Shown: positions 1 through 11,388, numbered from the stretch's first letter. The stretch is 14,986 nucleotides of DNA from CAWKZT01 sp963854565 (GCA_963854565.1 CAWKZT010000040.1:1-14986); one strand, 5' to 3'. A program made the numbers and translations. Notes: a model not told the origin generated them from the letters alone.

Positions 1-2774
<2,774 letters not shown>

Positions 2775-2831
2775 TCCGAAATCCTTAAATCGTCAGAGAA
2801 CCTCTGTGTTTTTAAAGAGATCAAGTTAAGA

Positions 2832-2850
2832 GACCAGTCTCACGACTGGC
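2832..2850 (-). repeat. ITS hairpin with GNRA-type tetraloop
   Basis: In the transcript (minus) sense, CCAGTC and GACTGG form a 6-bp stem, extended by a G-U pair, that closes the tetraloop GUGA. GUGA fits the GNRA class. It lies about 60 nt upstream of the 23S 5' end and may be part of the 23S leader structure. Confidence 0.5.
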
Positions 2851-2912
2851 CATACTCATTTAAACTAAAAGTTTGCGCAACACCACCCGAAAGTGATGCT
2901 GCAATTTATCTA

Positions 2913-2942
2913 GACACCTCCTCATTTGAGTAAGGAAGTGTC
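2913..2942 (-). repeat. ITS hairpin, 10-bp stem
   Basis: On the plus strand GACACCTCCT (2913-2922) faces AGGAAGTGTC (2933-2942). This gives ten pairs, one of them a G-U wobble in the transcript, with a 10-nt loop. There is no U-run after it, so a terminator is unlikely; a processing or spacing structure in the pre-rRNA is more plausible. Confidence 0.5.
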
Positions 2943-2960
2943 AAAGATGCTCGTGCTCGC

Positions 2961-2980
2961 TATTCAATTCTCAAAGACCA
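2961..2980 (-). promoter_or_regulatory. boxA-like antitermination element before 23S
   Basis: The minus strand reads TGGTCTTTGAGAATTGAATA. This resembles the boxA elements (core CTTTGA) found in actinobacterial 16S-23S spacers, which recruit the NusB-S10 antitermination complex to keep RNA polymerase elongating into 23S. The call rests on motif similarity only. Confidence 0.5.
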
Positions 2981-3118
2981 AGGAACGCAAGAAACCGCAC
3001 CCAAATTGAGGATGCGGCAACTTAAATTCTCGTAGATGCAACGACACAAAGCCACCACAGAGCCACAAAGGCAACCAACCCACATGCCACAAAGACACAA
3101 TGGAACCGACGCCCTCTC

Positions 3119-3138
3119 AAAACAGAAGACAGAAAAGC
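3119..3138 (-). other. 3' half of predicted 16S processing stem
   Basis: The plus strand has AAAACAGAAGACAG at 3119-3132, followed by AAAAGC at 3133-3138. In the pre-rRNA this is complementary to the leader segment at 5082-5107: 14 contiguous pairs, then 6 more after a 6-nt bulge on the leader side. A long stem enclosing 16S is the usual RNase III substrate in pre-rRNA. Confidence 0.6.
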
Positions 3139-3282
3139 GGATCAAATCAGAGTTTGAACAATCCAACGAACATGCACTCACAGATCAATTGTCTGCAAGG
3201 AGAGAAACGTTGAAAAACCAGCGACCAACTAGATGACCACAGTATGACCACTCACAAAGTCGTGAATGACAACTGTAGATCT

Positions 3283-4807
<1,525 letters not shown>

Positions 4808-5081
4808 ATCTTCCAATGTAAACACTGGTTGAAATCAGTTGCGTAAACCACCACAAAGCCCGCCGAAGCAAACCCTGCTCTTAAAGATGATTATGCGAAA
4901 TGGAGGTTTAGTTAATCCCAGCAACACAGCGCAACGTTAGAAACACTGCAATCACTGAAACTTCCTGACCTGTTCATTGCCTACTGCACCAATCAACGCG
5001 GGGGCTGAAGAGATGGGTAGGACTTTTAATAATTGAACGACAAATCAACGAACAAAGAGCGTCCATCGAAATGCCGCACTG

Positions 5082-5107
5082 GCTTTTCGTTTCCTGTCTT
5101 CTGTTTT
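5082..5107 (-). other. 5' half of predicted 16S processing stem
   Basis: The plus strand has CTGTCTTCTGTTTT at 5094-5107 and GCTTTT at 5082-5087. In RNA these pair with 3119-3138 in the spacer, leaving leader positions 5088-5093 as a bulge. The stem starts directly downstream of the boxA core, so antitermination and processing elements are adjacent or partly shared. Confidence 0.6.
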
Positions 5108-5116
5108 CAAAGAGCC
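5101..5116 (-). promoter_or_regulatory. rrn leader boxA
   Basis: The minus strand reads GGCTCTTTGAAAACAG, close to the bacterial boxA core GCTCTTTGAAAA. In rRNA leaders this binds NusB-S10 and supports antitermination. Just upstream, a short hairpin with CCGG arms (about 5120-5142) sits where a boxB-like element would be expected. Confidence 0.7.
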
Positions 5117-5239
5117 ATCGCCCGGCACAGCCGAACAACCGGAGCATCACCACCAACAATCAAGAAGAACTCAAAAGCAGCAAGAGAGGCACCGACAACC
5201 ACCTTCAACATGCACAACGCACACCCGGGCAGAAGAGAT

Positions 5240-5269
5240 AATATAGCGGGCCCAATCACCATTTGGCAA
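5240..5269 (-). promoter_or_regulatory. rrn promoter
   Basis: The minus strand has TTGCCA (5264-5269) and TATATT (5240-5245) separated by 18 bp, a good housekeeping sigma match. The -35 is preceded by a moderately AT-rich stretch that could act as a weak UP element. Transcription would start near 5233, giving a leader of about 425 nt before 16S. No second promoter of similar quality was found upstream. Confidence 0.6.
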
Positions 5270-5752
5270 CCAGTTTCTTTAAACCTCTTGGACTCATCGT
5301 CCAGTACGACGTAAACGCACCAAACTTCAAGAAACCCACTCGTGATAGGTGTACTGAACAACACACGGTTTCCGGTTCAAGACGAGGCGCAAGCCGGCTG
5401 AGCCAATGACACCGGGAGCGGCAAGCCCCCAGGCGAAACCGTCACTGGAACGGAACTGGTCGTGCCAGCCCATGGGCCAGCGCAATCGACAGGTTCTTCT
5501 TCGAAGCGCCGACGCCAACTGCGGCCAATCGCCGGCAAAGCGGCGCATAGCCACGCTGCTGATTCTCGTTCCAATGCGCACCCAACGAGTCGTCGGGCCG
5601 CCCTACACACTCGGCGTTGCGCACCCGGAGCGCATGACACTGAATCCGATCGTGTGCCGAACTTGTTCGAGTGTGTGGCCGTTGCCGATGTCGCACATAA
5701 AACGACGTGCGCTCGGCCCTATGACATTCTCCCCGAGTACGGCGACTCATGT
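5270..5752. other. Intergenic region, no gene recognised
   Basis: About 480 bp separate the rrn promoter from the end of the first MFS gene. Several open frames cross it on both strands, but they are rich in Arg and Cys, overlap one another and match no family I recognise. One minus frame near 5400-5460 has a hydrophobic stretch (GFAWGLAAPGVIGSAG), which could be a scrap of a decayed membrane protein gene; there is no intact reading frame to support it. Confidence 0.5.
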
Positions 5753-5806
5753 ACTAGGAGTCCGGTGCCTCACTATGAAACTAGGAGTCCGGTGCCTCAC
5801 TATGAA
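5753..5806. repeat. 27-bp perfect tandem duplication over a stop codon
   Basis: Positions 5753-5779 and 5780-5806 are identical 27-bp units beginning ACTAGGAGTCCGG and ending CTCACTATGAA. The second unit (5780-5806) encodes the last residues and the TAG stop of the MFS protein. The first lies just past the stop and, because 27 is a multiple of three, repeats the same tail (HSEAPDS) and stop in frame. Confidence 0.95.
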
Positions 5807-7082
5807 TCGGACGAGCGAGCAGGATCAAGACCGCAGCGGCAATCGTTGCCAAGCCTGTTATCACGAAGGGTATGCGATACGAGCCGGTGACGTCTTCGGC
5901 CCAGCCGACCAGAAACGGGCCGAGTCCGCTTCCCACCTGACTCATCAGCGTCATCGTGCCGAGGACCGAGCCAAGCGACACCAGGCCAAAGATCTCGGCT
6001 GCCATAAGCGTCTGCATCATGTAGACATTGCCGATCGTGAACCCCACGATCAGTACAAGCACGTACGTGGTGATGCGATTATCGATCAACGTCGTACCCA
6101 TCACCGCGAGTCCTTGAACGACGATGATTGTGACCGTCAAGAGACGCTTGTCCATGCCGTCAGCGAAGCGCCCAACAACCAGCCGGGCCACGATCGACCC
6201 GAACGCCGTCGTGCTCAGCGCCAATGCCGCAGCACTACGCGACCCGAGTCGGTCTTCGAGAAACGCGATTTGATGAACTAAAAAACCGGTCTGGGCTAGC
6301 AGAACCACCACAAAAGCGACCGAGATCGCCCAGAACGATCCAGTGCGCATGGCCTCGGCTCGCGTCCAAACACGCAGCTGGACCTCGTCGCTGAGCGCAG
6401 TGTTTCGCACCGACTCGTTCGGTGCATCGGCGTCAGGGCCTAGCCCGACCGAGGCTGGATCTCCTACCAGCACGAGCATCGACATAGGAAGTGCCACCAC
6501 AGCCACGAGCCCAGCCAGAATCGGCGCCGCTAGCTCTATGCCTCCGCGTTCAACAAGCCAGGTACCAACAGGTGCGAGCACCATGCCTCCCACGCTGACA
6601 CCGGTAAATGTGATGCTCATCGCCCAGGCGCGCCGGGTCACGAACCAACGCGACATGAGGGCGTTGATGGTCACCGCTCCAGATAGCCCATATGCCAGCG
6701 CCTGCCCGGTGTACGCCAGGTACAGGTGCCAGACTTCGCTGACGAACCTGAGCGAGCCGACCGATACAACCATCAACACAACACCGGCGTTGATGTAGCG
6801 AAGAGGTCCGCGCCGGTCGACGCCAGGTCCAATCACGAAGCCAGCAATTCCGCCAAGAACGAAGAAGAGGCCAGTCGCGCCCGACACCGTTGCATTCGAC
6901 CAGCCGTTCTCTTCTTGCAACGGCCGAAGGAATACGGCCAGACCGTAGTAGCCCACGCCAATCGTGACGAACATCAGAACCGCTGTGCCGACCACGATCC
7001 ACCACGCATAGTGCACTCTGTCTGGCAGCACCCGCATGGCCACCGGCCGACGTTCTTGCCACAACTGCGTCGGTTCGGTCAT
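5781..7082 (-). CDS. MFS transporter, monocarboxylate/oxalate-formate type
   Basis: This is a 433-residue integral membrane protein of the major facilitator superfamily, probably with 12 transmembrane helices in the cytoplasmic membrane. After a short cytoplasmic N terminus, the first helix starts near residue 26 (YAWWIVVGTAVLM). The helix 2-3 loop has the MFS signature as GPGVDRRGPLRY (85-96). The segment SRWFVTRRAWAMSITFTGVS (144-163) is typical of the monocarboxylate porter/oxalate-formate antiporter branch. A hydrophilic centre (about 207-245) separates the two halves, and GRFADGMDKR (304-313) is the matching loop of the second half. The substrate is probably an organic acid, but it cannot be read from sequence. 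ATG at 7082 is preferred; an in-frame TTG at 7091 would add three residues. There is no Shine-Dalgarno; TAACGT ends 8 nt upstream. The C-terminal tail lies in a 27-bp tandem duplication. Confidence 0.9.
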   Translation of the reverse strand: MTEPTQLWQERRPVAMRVLPDRVHYAWWIVVGTAVLMFVTIGVGYYGLAVFLRPLQEENGWSNATVSGATGLFFVLGGIAGFVIGPGVDRRGPLRYINAGVVLMVVSVGSLRFVSEVWHLYLAYTGQALAYGLSGAVTINALMSRWFVTRRAWAMSITFTGVSVGGMVLAPVGTWLVERGGIELAAPILAGLVAVVALPMSMLVLVGDPASVGLGPDADAPNESVRNTALSDEVQLRVWTRAEAMRTGSFWAISVAFVVVLLAQTGFLVHQIAFLEDRLGSRSAAALALSTTAFGSIVARLVVGRFADGMDKRLLTVTIIVVQGLAVMGTTLIDNRITTYVLVLIVGFTIGNVYMMQTLMAAEIFGLVSLGSVLGTMTLMSQVGSGLGPFLVGWAEDVTGSYRIPFVITGLATIAAAVLILLARPIHSEAPDS

Positions 7083-7583
7083 CGCACGCAACGTTAGCGC
7101 TGGCTCGTTTACACATTGCGAAATTCAAAGACATCAGATGGCCCAGCATCAGTTCCCAACCAACAGGTAGTGCTGCAGCGACTGAGAGCGTGCCGCTCTT
7201 CGCCACACGAGCCCTTCGCGAGTCCTTCGCAACACGGCACGAATGGCTCTACGAAGACAGAACCAACGTGGTCGCCAAAGCGTTCCAAGTGCTCGTAACT
7301 CACCGACAGAATCCAATGAACCCACGTCGAAACCGTGAGCTAGGAAGGCTCGCCGCTTAGTGATCATTGAGGCTGACCCTATGCCGTGATCTAGACGGGC
7401 ACTAGAGAAATTGGCGAGCAGGTGGAACCTGGCTGCCAAAGTGAGAGAACCAAAGAGATGACCAGACATGGCTGCGCTTTGTCGGTTGTTGGCAACGGTG
7501 AGAGCGACAAGCTCCGAGACCGTTACGTGACAGCAAGACGGTCGCCATAAACTCCCGCCGATGCTCTTCGTCACCAGGACCGC
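7083..7583. other. Intergenic region between divergent MFS genes
   Basis: About 500 bp separate the two divergent transporter genes. No tRNA, repeat array or convincing gene was found. Open frames here on the minus strand are Arg- and Cys-rich extensions or shadows. An inverted repeat GACCGT/ACGGTC (7518-7523 and 7538-7543) lies 40-65 bp before the rightward gene, and a -10-like TAAACT (7548-7553) follows it. The length is unusually large compared with the 14-75 bp gaps elsewhere in this window, so a decayed gene is possible. Confidence 0.5.
7518..7543 (+). promoter_or_regulatory. Possible operator upstream of second MFS gene
   Basis: GACCGT (7518-7523) and ACGGTC (7538-7543) form a 6-bp dyad with a 14-bp spacer that contains the near-palindrome GTTACGTGAC. 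The site ends just before a -10-like TAAACT (7548-7553). This arrangement suits a regulator-binding site, but six-base arms can occur by chance. Confidence 0.25.
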
Positions 7584-8771
7584 ATGAACGCACCTTCCAT
7601 TCCCACACCAACCCGTGTCGTTGCACTCACGACTTTTGCGACCATCATGCTTGCGGCTGCTGTGGCGCAAGGTTTTGGTCGCTTCACCTTTGGCGTCGTG
7701 CTGCCTGATGTCCGCGAGGATCTCCTGGGCGGTTCCAACACACTTGGCGGGTTCGTGGCAACCGCCAACACCTTCGCGTACCTGGTTGGCGCATTGCTCG
7801 TGGGATCTCTGTCCGCCAAGGTCTCGCCAGTCAACTCGGTGCGTATCGGGCTGGTCTTTTCGGTTGGCGGCTTGGCGGCAGCCTCTGTGGCTCCAAACGC
7901 TGCCGTGCTCACCCTGGCCATGATCGCAATGGGTCTCGGTGGCGCCGCTATCTGGATCCCCAGCCCTGGTATTGCCAGCACTCTCGTCGCCACGCACCTG
8001 CGAGGCTTGGCAGTCGGGCTCACCGGCGCTGGCGTGGGCTTGGGCATCATCTTCAGCGGCCGGTTAAACGGCCAACTCGTGGCTGGCGGCGGCAATTGGC
8101 GAGATGTATACACAGTTCACGCCGGCATTGGCTTGGTCACAATCGTCCTGGTCTTCGCCATCCTTCGAGACCGAAGTGGCACCCAGCCCAACGGCGGTTT
8201 CGGTGGTTTCGCAGTGTTGCGCACCCTCGAGGGTTGGAAGCCCATCACTGGGTGTTATTTCATTTATGGCTTCGGCTATCTCCTGATTCTGGCGTTTCTG
8301 ACATCACGCCTTCAGGACGACAGCGGCTTCAGTGAGGCCACGGCAAGCACCATCTTTGCGATCATGGGTGCGTGCACCATCTTCGGGGGAGTCGCCCTGG
8401 GCCGAGTCTCTGACCTCATTGGCCGACGACGAACGCTGATCTACAGTTTTCCACTGTGGGCCGTCGCTGTGGGCTTGATCCTCACTGGCGAGTTGGCCGT
8501 CGTCATCGTCGGTGCCGTCATCGTCGGCTTCCTCTTCGGCGGCATCCCATCGGTCATCGCCGCCTACCTAGTCGACCGCACCGACGCAGCGACCTATGGG
8601 CCGTCCTATGCCGCAGCAACGTTCGCGTTTGGGGTCGCCCAGGTTTCATCACCCCAGATCGGCGGCTTGATCGCTGACTGGCGAGGCTCGTTCACACTGG
8701 TCTTTGTTGTATCCGCCACCGCAATGACGTCCGGTGCACTCTTTGCTTGGGCCTTGCCGCGCGGCAGCTAG
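7584..8771 (+). CDS. MFS transporter, YbfB/YjiJ-like
   Basis: This 395-residue protein is a 12-helix major facilitator. The first helix carries the motif GRFTFGVVLP (32-41), characteristic of the YbfB/YjiJ type (usually GRFAYTPLLP). The helix 2-3 region has LVGSLSAKV (72-80), a weak version of the MFS loop, whereas the second half has a strong one at GRVSDLIGRRR (273-283). GAGVGLGIIFSG (148-159) in the fifth-helix region fits the family. Members are thought to export or import small metabolites, but their substrates are mostly unknown. ATG at 7584 has a weak Shine-Dalgarno (AGGA, 4 nt upstream), the only visible one among the genes here. The gene ends with TAG 19 bp before the stop of the convergent sulfurtransferase, with no obvious terminator between them. 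Confidence 0.9.
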   Translation: MNAPSIPTPTRVVALTTFATIMLAAAVAQGFGRFTFGVVLPDVREDLLGGSNTLGGFVATANTFAYLVGALLVGSLSAKVSPVNSVRIGLVFSVGGLAAASVAPNAAVLTLAMIAMGLGGAAIWIPSPGIASTLVATHLRGLAVGLTGAGVGLGIIFSGRLNGQLVAGGGNWRDVYTVHAGIGLVTIVLVFAILRDRSGTQPNGGFGGFAVLRTLEGWKPITGCYFIYGFGYLLILAFLTSRLQDDSGFSEATASTIFAIMGACTIFGGVALGRVSDLIGRRRTLIYSFPLWAVAVGLILTGELAVVIVGAVIVGFLFGGIPSVIAAYLVDRTDAATYGPSYAAATFAFGVAQVSSPQIGGLIADWRGSFTLVFVVSATAMTSGALFAWALPRGS

Positions 8772-8790
8772 GACTACTACGTCTGCTGAC

Positions 8791-9633
8791 TTAACCGTCG
8801 ACGGTCATTGGGGCATCGGCATCGTTCGCCCACTCTTGCAAGCTTGCCGTGTAGACAGCCACATCATCGAACCCAAGCAACGTTTGCACGAACGCCGTCG
8901 ATGACGCAGCAATCCCACCACCGCAATAGTTCACGACCCGCGCTGACTCATCATCGGGGAAGCGGTCCCGCAACTCGTCGAGCGGCAGGTAACAGCCAGT
9001 CTCATCGTCGATCAAGGCTGCTGCCGAGGCATTGGTGGCAGTCGGGATATGTCCGGGGCGACCATAGACATTCACCTCGCCGTTGAAACTCGCCGGTGGT
9101 AACGCATCGATCAGACAGGTGGAGCCACCTTCGATCGCGGCCAGAACATCGGATTTGTCAGCGATGATTTCAGGACGCTCATGAACGAACAGAGAGCCAG
9201 CTGCGGGTGCCACGTAGTCAGTAGTGACCGGATGCCCCACGGCCTTCCACGCCTTGAGGCCTCCGTCGAGGACTGCCGCATTATCGAAGCCGATCCAGCG
9301 CAACATCCACCACACGCGAGCCGCCCACATGGAGCGGTTGTCGTCATACAGCACAACTCGACTTCTGTTGGACACGCCCAGTTTCTGCATCGCATCGGCA
9401 AAGGCCCGCGGGTCAGGCAACGCATAACGCAACGGACTCGATGTGTCGACCAGATCCTCGTTCAAGTCGGCGAAACCCGCACCAGGGATTTGGCCTTGAG
9501 CCCAGTTCGCCCGGCCACTCTCAGAGATGTAGCCATTCGGGCCCATCTTCAAGAAGACCGTGCAGTCGAGCACCACCAAATTTCTGGCTCCGAGTCGATC
9601 CGCAAGCCAGCCCGTGGATACCAGTTGTCGCAT
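8791..9633 (-). CDS. Thiosulfate/3-mercaptopyruvate sulfurtransferase
   Basis: This 280-residue protein has the two-domain rhodanese fold at the usual length. It transfers sulfane sulfur from thiosulfate or 3-mercaptopyruvate to cyanide or a thiol acceptor through a Cys persulfide, probably in the cytosol; no signal peptide is seen. The inactive N-terminal domain (about 1-135) contains LYDDNRSMWAARVWWML (95-111) and LDGGLKAW (122-129). The C-terminal domain carries the active-site loop CGGGIAAS (237-244) with Cys237. The CGGG-type loop is closer to mercaptopyruvate than to thiosulfate sulfurtransferases, but substrate choice cannot be settled by eye. ATG at 9633 is chosen because a -10 box (TAGAAT) lies exactly 6 nt upstream, consistent with a leaderless transcript. 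A long inverted repeat overlaps the -35 region. Confidence 0.92.
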   Translation of the reverse strand: MRQLVSTGWLADRLGARNLVVLDCTVFLKMGPNGYISESGRANWAQGQIPGAGFADLNEDLVDTSSPLRYALPDPRAFADAMQKLGVSNRSRVVLYDDNRSMWAARVWWMLRWIGFDNAAVLDGGLKAWKAVGHPVTTDYVAPAAGSLFVHERPEIIADKSDVLAAIEGGSTCLIDALPPASFNGEVNVYGRPGHIPTATNASAAALIDDETGCYLPLDELRDRFPDDESARVVNYCGGGIAASSTAFVQTLLGFDDVAVYTASLQEWANDADAPMTVDG

Positions 9634-9639
9634 GACTCG

Positions 9640-9668
9640 ATTCTAGTTGTTGCGTTCGCGATAACGAA
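9640..9668 (-). promoter_or_regulatory. Leaderless promoter of the sulfurtransferase
   Basis: On the minus strand TAGAAT (9640-9645) ends 6 nt before the ATG, so transcription would begin at or next to the start codon. Seventeen bases upstream is TTCGTT (9663-9668), a poor -35. This weak -35 lies inside an arm of the inverted repeat at 9659-9695, which suggests that a regulator acts here. Confidence 0.55.
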
Positions 9669-9702
9669 CCAGGGTGCAGCACAGGTTCGTTATCGGCTGC
9701 AC
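9659..9702. promoter_or_regulatory. Interleaved inverted repeats, probable operator
   Basis: Two perfect dyads interlock. CGATAACGAACC (9659-9670) pairs with GGTTCGTTATCG (9684-9695), and GTGCAGC (9674-9680) pairs with GCTGCAC (9696-9702). The order is A-B-A'-B'. In addition GTTCG at 9654-9658 is complementary to CGAAC at 9665-9669. Arm A overlaps the -35 of the sulfurtransferase promoter, so a dimeric DNA-binding regulator is the simplest reading. Which regulator family is unknown. Confidence 0.6.
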
Positions 9703-10090
9703 GCTCGTCGGCCAGCCCGTCTACCTTGACCGAGCCAGGATCGTTTGAGTTGGGGGCTATGGCGATCAATTGCGTGCCTCCATCGCCGAGTAGCTGAAGC
9801 CGGTCGCTAGCTGTGCTACCAGCTCGTATCTGATCAGCGTGTTGTAACGCCGGCCTGACAAGGTCCGCACAACCGTCGATACCGAGGCTGCATTAGAGGT
9901 CAGGCAGCTGCCATCGACAGCCCAGAACGGTGGCTTTAAAGGTTCGGCGCCGGAGAGAAGCAAGGCCCCAGTGCAACCAACAACCGGGCACATCTTCAAT
10001 GCACGATCACGTAGCGGTGTTATCGATCGCTGCAGACAGGACCGGGGCCTGGCCCCACGTCTGTGTGGCAGCAAACTACGGTCGAAACCA
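9703..10090. other. Intergenic region, possible decayed sequence
   Basis: About 390 bp lie between the operator and the lipoprotein start. A minus-strand frame is open from 9892 into the sulfurtransferase gene but has no ATG or GTG start, only TTG at 9769. A second minus frame (9766-10116) overlaps the lipoprotein start. Neither resembles a known family. The plus strand holds the palindrome GGGGCCTGGCCCC (10044-10056) and a -10-like TACGGT (10077-10082) before the lipoprotein gene. Confidence 0.4.
10044..10056. repeat. GC-rich palindrome upstream of lipoprotein gene
   Basis: GGGGCC and GGCCCC flank a single T, giving a perfect 13-bp dyad 34 bp before the ATG. It spans the area where a -35 would be if TACGGT (10077-10082) is the -10. 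It may be a binding site or chance. Confidence 0.3.
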
Positions 10091-10519
10091 ATGAAGCGAC
10101 CGCTGTTCATCCTCACGATTGCCTTGGCAACACTTGGTTGCGGTGGCGACAGCTCTGGTCCACCCTTAACCCAGGGCGGTTACTCAGCCCAAGGCAACGC
10201 AATTTGTGTGCAGATGAACGCGGAACTCGACGCACTTACCGTTCGGGCCTCACAAAGTCTCAGTCCTGAACAGGACCGAGACCTGTTCGTCCAAGCGAAC
10301 CTCATCAGTCGAGAGGCAATCGACGCCTTATTCGCCCTGTCGCCACCGACGTTGCTCATTGATGACCGCCTGTCCTTACTGGAGCTGGTTAGTGAACGCC
10401 GCAATCTGATTGAACGCATGAATGACGGAGCGGACGTCATCGATGAAATTACTGTTGTCACCATGAAATTTGAAGAAGAAGCTCAGTTGATCTGGCCTAG
10501 TTGCGCGGCCCAAACGTAA
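10091..10519 (+). CDS. Small secreted lipoprotein, function unknown
   Basis: This 142-residue protein begins with a lipoprotein signal: MKRP, a hydrophobic stretch FILTIALATL (6-15), then the lipobox LGC with Cys17 as the lipidated residue. It should be anchored on the outer face of the membrane. The mature part is mostly helical, with two further cysteines, Cys39 (NAICVQMN) and Cys138 near the C terminus (WPSCA), that could form a disulfide. Actinobacteria often encode small lipoproteins of this kind with an AIC...N motif early in the mature chain, but no function is known to me. The frame stays open upstream to 9971, but only the ATG at 10091 yields a proper signal peptide. TACGGT ends 8 nt before it and no Shine-Dalgarno is seen. 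The convergent PhyH gene ends 14 bp away. Confidence 0.75.
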   Translation: MKRPLFILTIALATLGCGGDSSGPPLTQGGYSAQGNAICVQMNAELDALTVRASQSLSPEQDRDLFVQANLISREAIDALFALSPPTLLIDDRLSLLELVSERRNLIERMNDGADVIDEITVVTMKFEEEAQLIWPSCAAQT

Positions 10520-10533
10520 TCAGTACGGGGTTC

Positions 10534-11364
10534 CTAGCGAAGAGGATCGATCGGCTCGGCGTCCCACAGCTGCACCTCAGCAGGGTCGCCGTACAGAACC
10601 TCGGCAGGGCTCTTCTTTTCGATATTGCCGGTCAGGCCTTGGTACATCCCTAAGCCACACAACTGACGCAGCTCGGGGCTAAACGTAGCCATGACCTCAG
10701 GCGGGATGCCAAGCTGTTGGTTTTCTTGCTGACGGATGAAGCCGGCGCAGTAGTTCATCGCAACACCAATACGCACCTCGTCTGCGGTCCCATTGGCGCC
10801 ACCGCCGTGCCAGGTGCTGCCATGCCAGACAAGGACACTTCCCTTGGACATCTCGGCCGCAATGGTCTCAACGTTGGCGTCACCTGCGAAATAATCCGGA
10901 TTCTGCCATTGGTGGCTGCCAGGGGCTAGCCGGGTGGCGCCGTTTGCTTCGGTGAAGTCCGTTAACGCCCACATGGAGTTGCATACCGTTGCCACATGAG
11001 GCTTTGCTAACGGCTGTACCTGGTCATCGGCGTGAATCACCTGGGCTGTTTCGCCTGGTCCGAGCGATATCGAAGCCAAGCTCGATACCAGACACTGCGG
11101 GCCCAGAACTCCTTCGATTAATGCAAGCACTGTTGGGTGCGTCGGGACCTTTTGCCAGATCGCACCATACGCAAGCAGGTTGTAGGTCCGGGTAGTCCGG
11201 TTCCCTTCAAATCGGTTGTCGGCTGGTCGGCTTTCGAGCTCGGCTTCGAGCCGACGAACGTCGTCGAGTAGTGCCTCAATGAGTTCGGGCTCAATCGCGT
11301 TTTCGACGATGGTGTAACCCTCGTCGGTCAGTTGCTGGTGATGGGGCGCCAGATCGATAGCCAT
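10534..11364 (-). CDS. Phytanoyl-CoA dioxygenase (PhyH) family protein
   Basis: This 276-residue protein belongs to the Fe(II)/2-oxoglutarate-dependent PhyH family. The N-terminal helix region LTDEGYTIVENAIEPELIEA (12-31) is typical. The metal-binding triad is visible as H111-x-D113 (VIHADDQ) and a distal His186 in TWHGGGANGT, followed by Arg198 (EVRIG), the expected 2-oxoglutarate carboxylate ligand. The core double-stranded beta-helix therefore looks intact. Members hydroxylate diverse small molecules, such as acyl-CoAs, ectoine, halogenated or phosphonate substrates and natural products. The substrate here is not predictable. ATG at 11364 is supported by TAGAGT, whose last base lies 6 nt upstream (leaderless). 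It is divergently paired with the SDR gene across a 30-bp gap. Confidence 0.9.
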   Translation of the reverse strand: MAIDLAPHHQQLTDEGYTIVENAIEPELIEALLDDVRRLEAELESRPADNRFEGNRTTRTYNLLAYGAIWQKVPTHPTVLALIEGVLGPQCLVSSLASISLGPGETAQVIHADDQVQPLAKPHVATVCNSMWALTDFTEANGATRLAPGSHQWQNPDYFAGDANVETIAAEMSKGSVLVWHGSTWHGGGANGTADEVRIGVAMNYCAGFIRQQENQQLGIPPEVMATFSPELRQLCGLGMYQGLTGNIEKKSPAEVLYGDPAEVQLWDAEPIDPLR

Positions 11365-11370
11365 GCCACA

Positions 11371-11376
11371 ACTCTA
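11371..11376 (-). promoter_or_regulatory. -10 box of PhyH gene, leaderless
   Basis: The minus strand reads TAGAGT followed by 6 nt (TGTGGC) and ATG. A TANNNT hexamer at -12 to -7 relative to the A of ATG is the standard arrangement for leaderless actinobacterial genes. No clear -35 was found; it would lie inside the neighbouring SDR gene. Confidence 0.5.
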
Positions 11377-11382
11377 GTTACC

Positions 11383-11388
11383 TAAGGT
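11383..11388 (+). promoter_or_regulatory. -10 box of first SDR gene, leaderless
   Basis: TAAGGT is followed by 6 nt (TAGGAG) and ATG. The AGGAG touching the ATG is too close to act as a ribosome-binding site, which favours leaderless initiation. It is separated by only 6 bp from the opposing -10 box at 11371-11376, so the two promoters should exclude each other. Confidence 0.5.

Larger units (their letters stand above)
4808..5239 (-). other. rrn operon leader
   Basis: This stretch of about 430 bp lies between the putative rrn start point and mature 16S. It contains boxA (5101-5116), a weaker boxA-like GCTCTTTG (5053-5060), the 5' half of the 16S processing stem (5082-5107), and a 22-bp segment at 5033-5054 that resembles a spacer segment at 3154-3172. 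No protein gene is supported here; the short open frames on both strands overlap these RNA elements and resemble no family I know. Confidence 0.7.

Noticed and set aside
5406..6281. 291-codon plus-strand open frame
   Set aside because: Most of it is antisense to the MFS transporter. Its composition (many His, Arg and Asp) and its internal repeat simply reflect the opposite strand and the 27-bp duplication.
7149..7997. 282-codon minus-strand frame
   Set aside because: It is antisense to the start of the second MFS gene and continues into the intergenic region. No family features, and MFS2 on the other strand is unambiguous.
9659..9702. H-type RNA pseudoknot
   Set aside because: The arms are in the right order, but no nucleotides remain between A' and B' to cross a 12-bp stem. 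It would also lie upstream of the inferred transcription start.
9521..9892. A long open minus-strand frame upstream of and overlapping the sulfurtransferase start
   Set aside because: The frame looks fairly protein-like at about 9700-9890 (GDGGTQLIAIAPNSNDPG), but it has no ATG or GTG start, runs through the operator and into the sulfurtransferase in another frame, and resembles no family I know. At most a gene remnant.
9766..10116. 116-codon minus frame across the lipoprotein start
   Set aside because: It overlaps the lipoprotein signal sequence on the opposite strand, has no visible promoter or ribosome-binding site, and shows no known motif.
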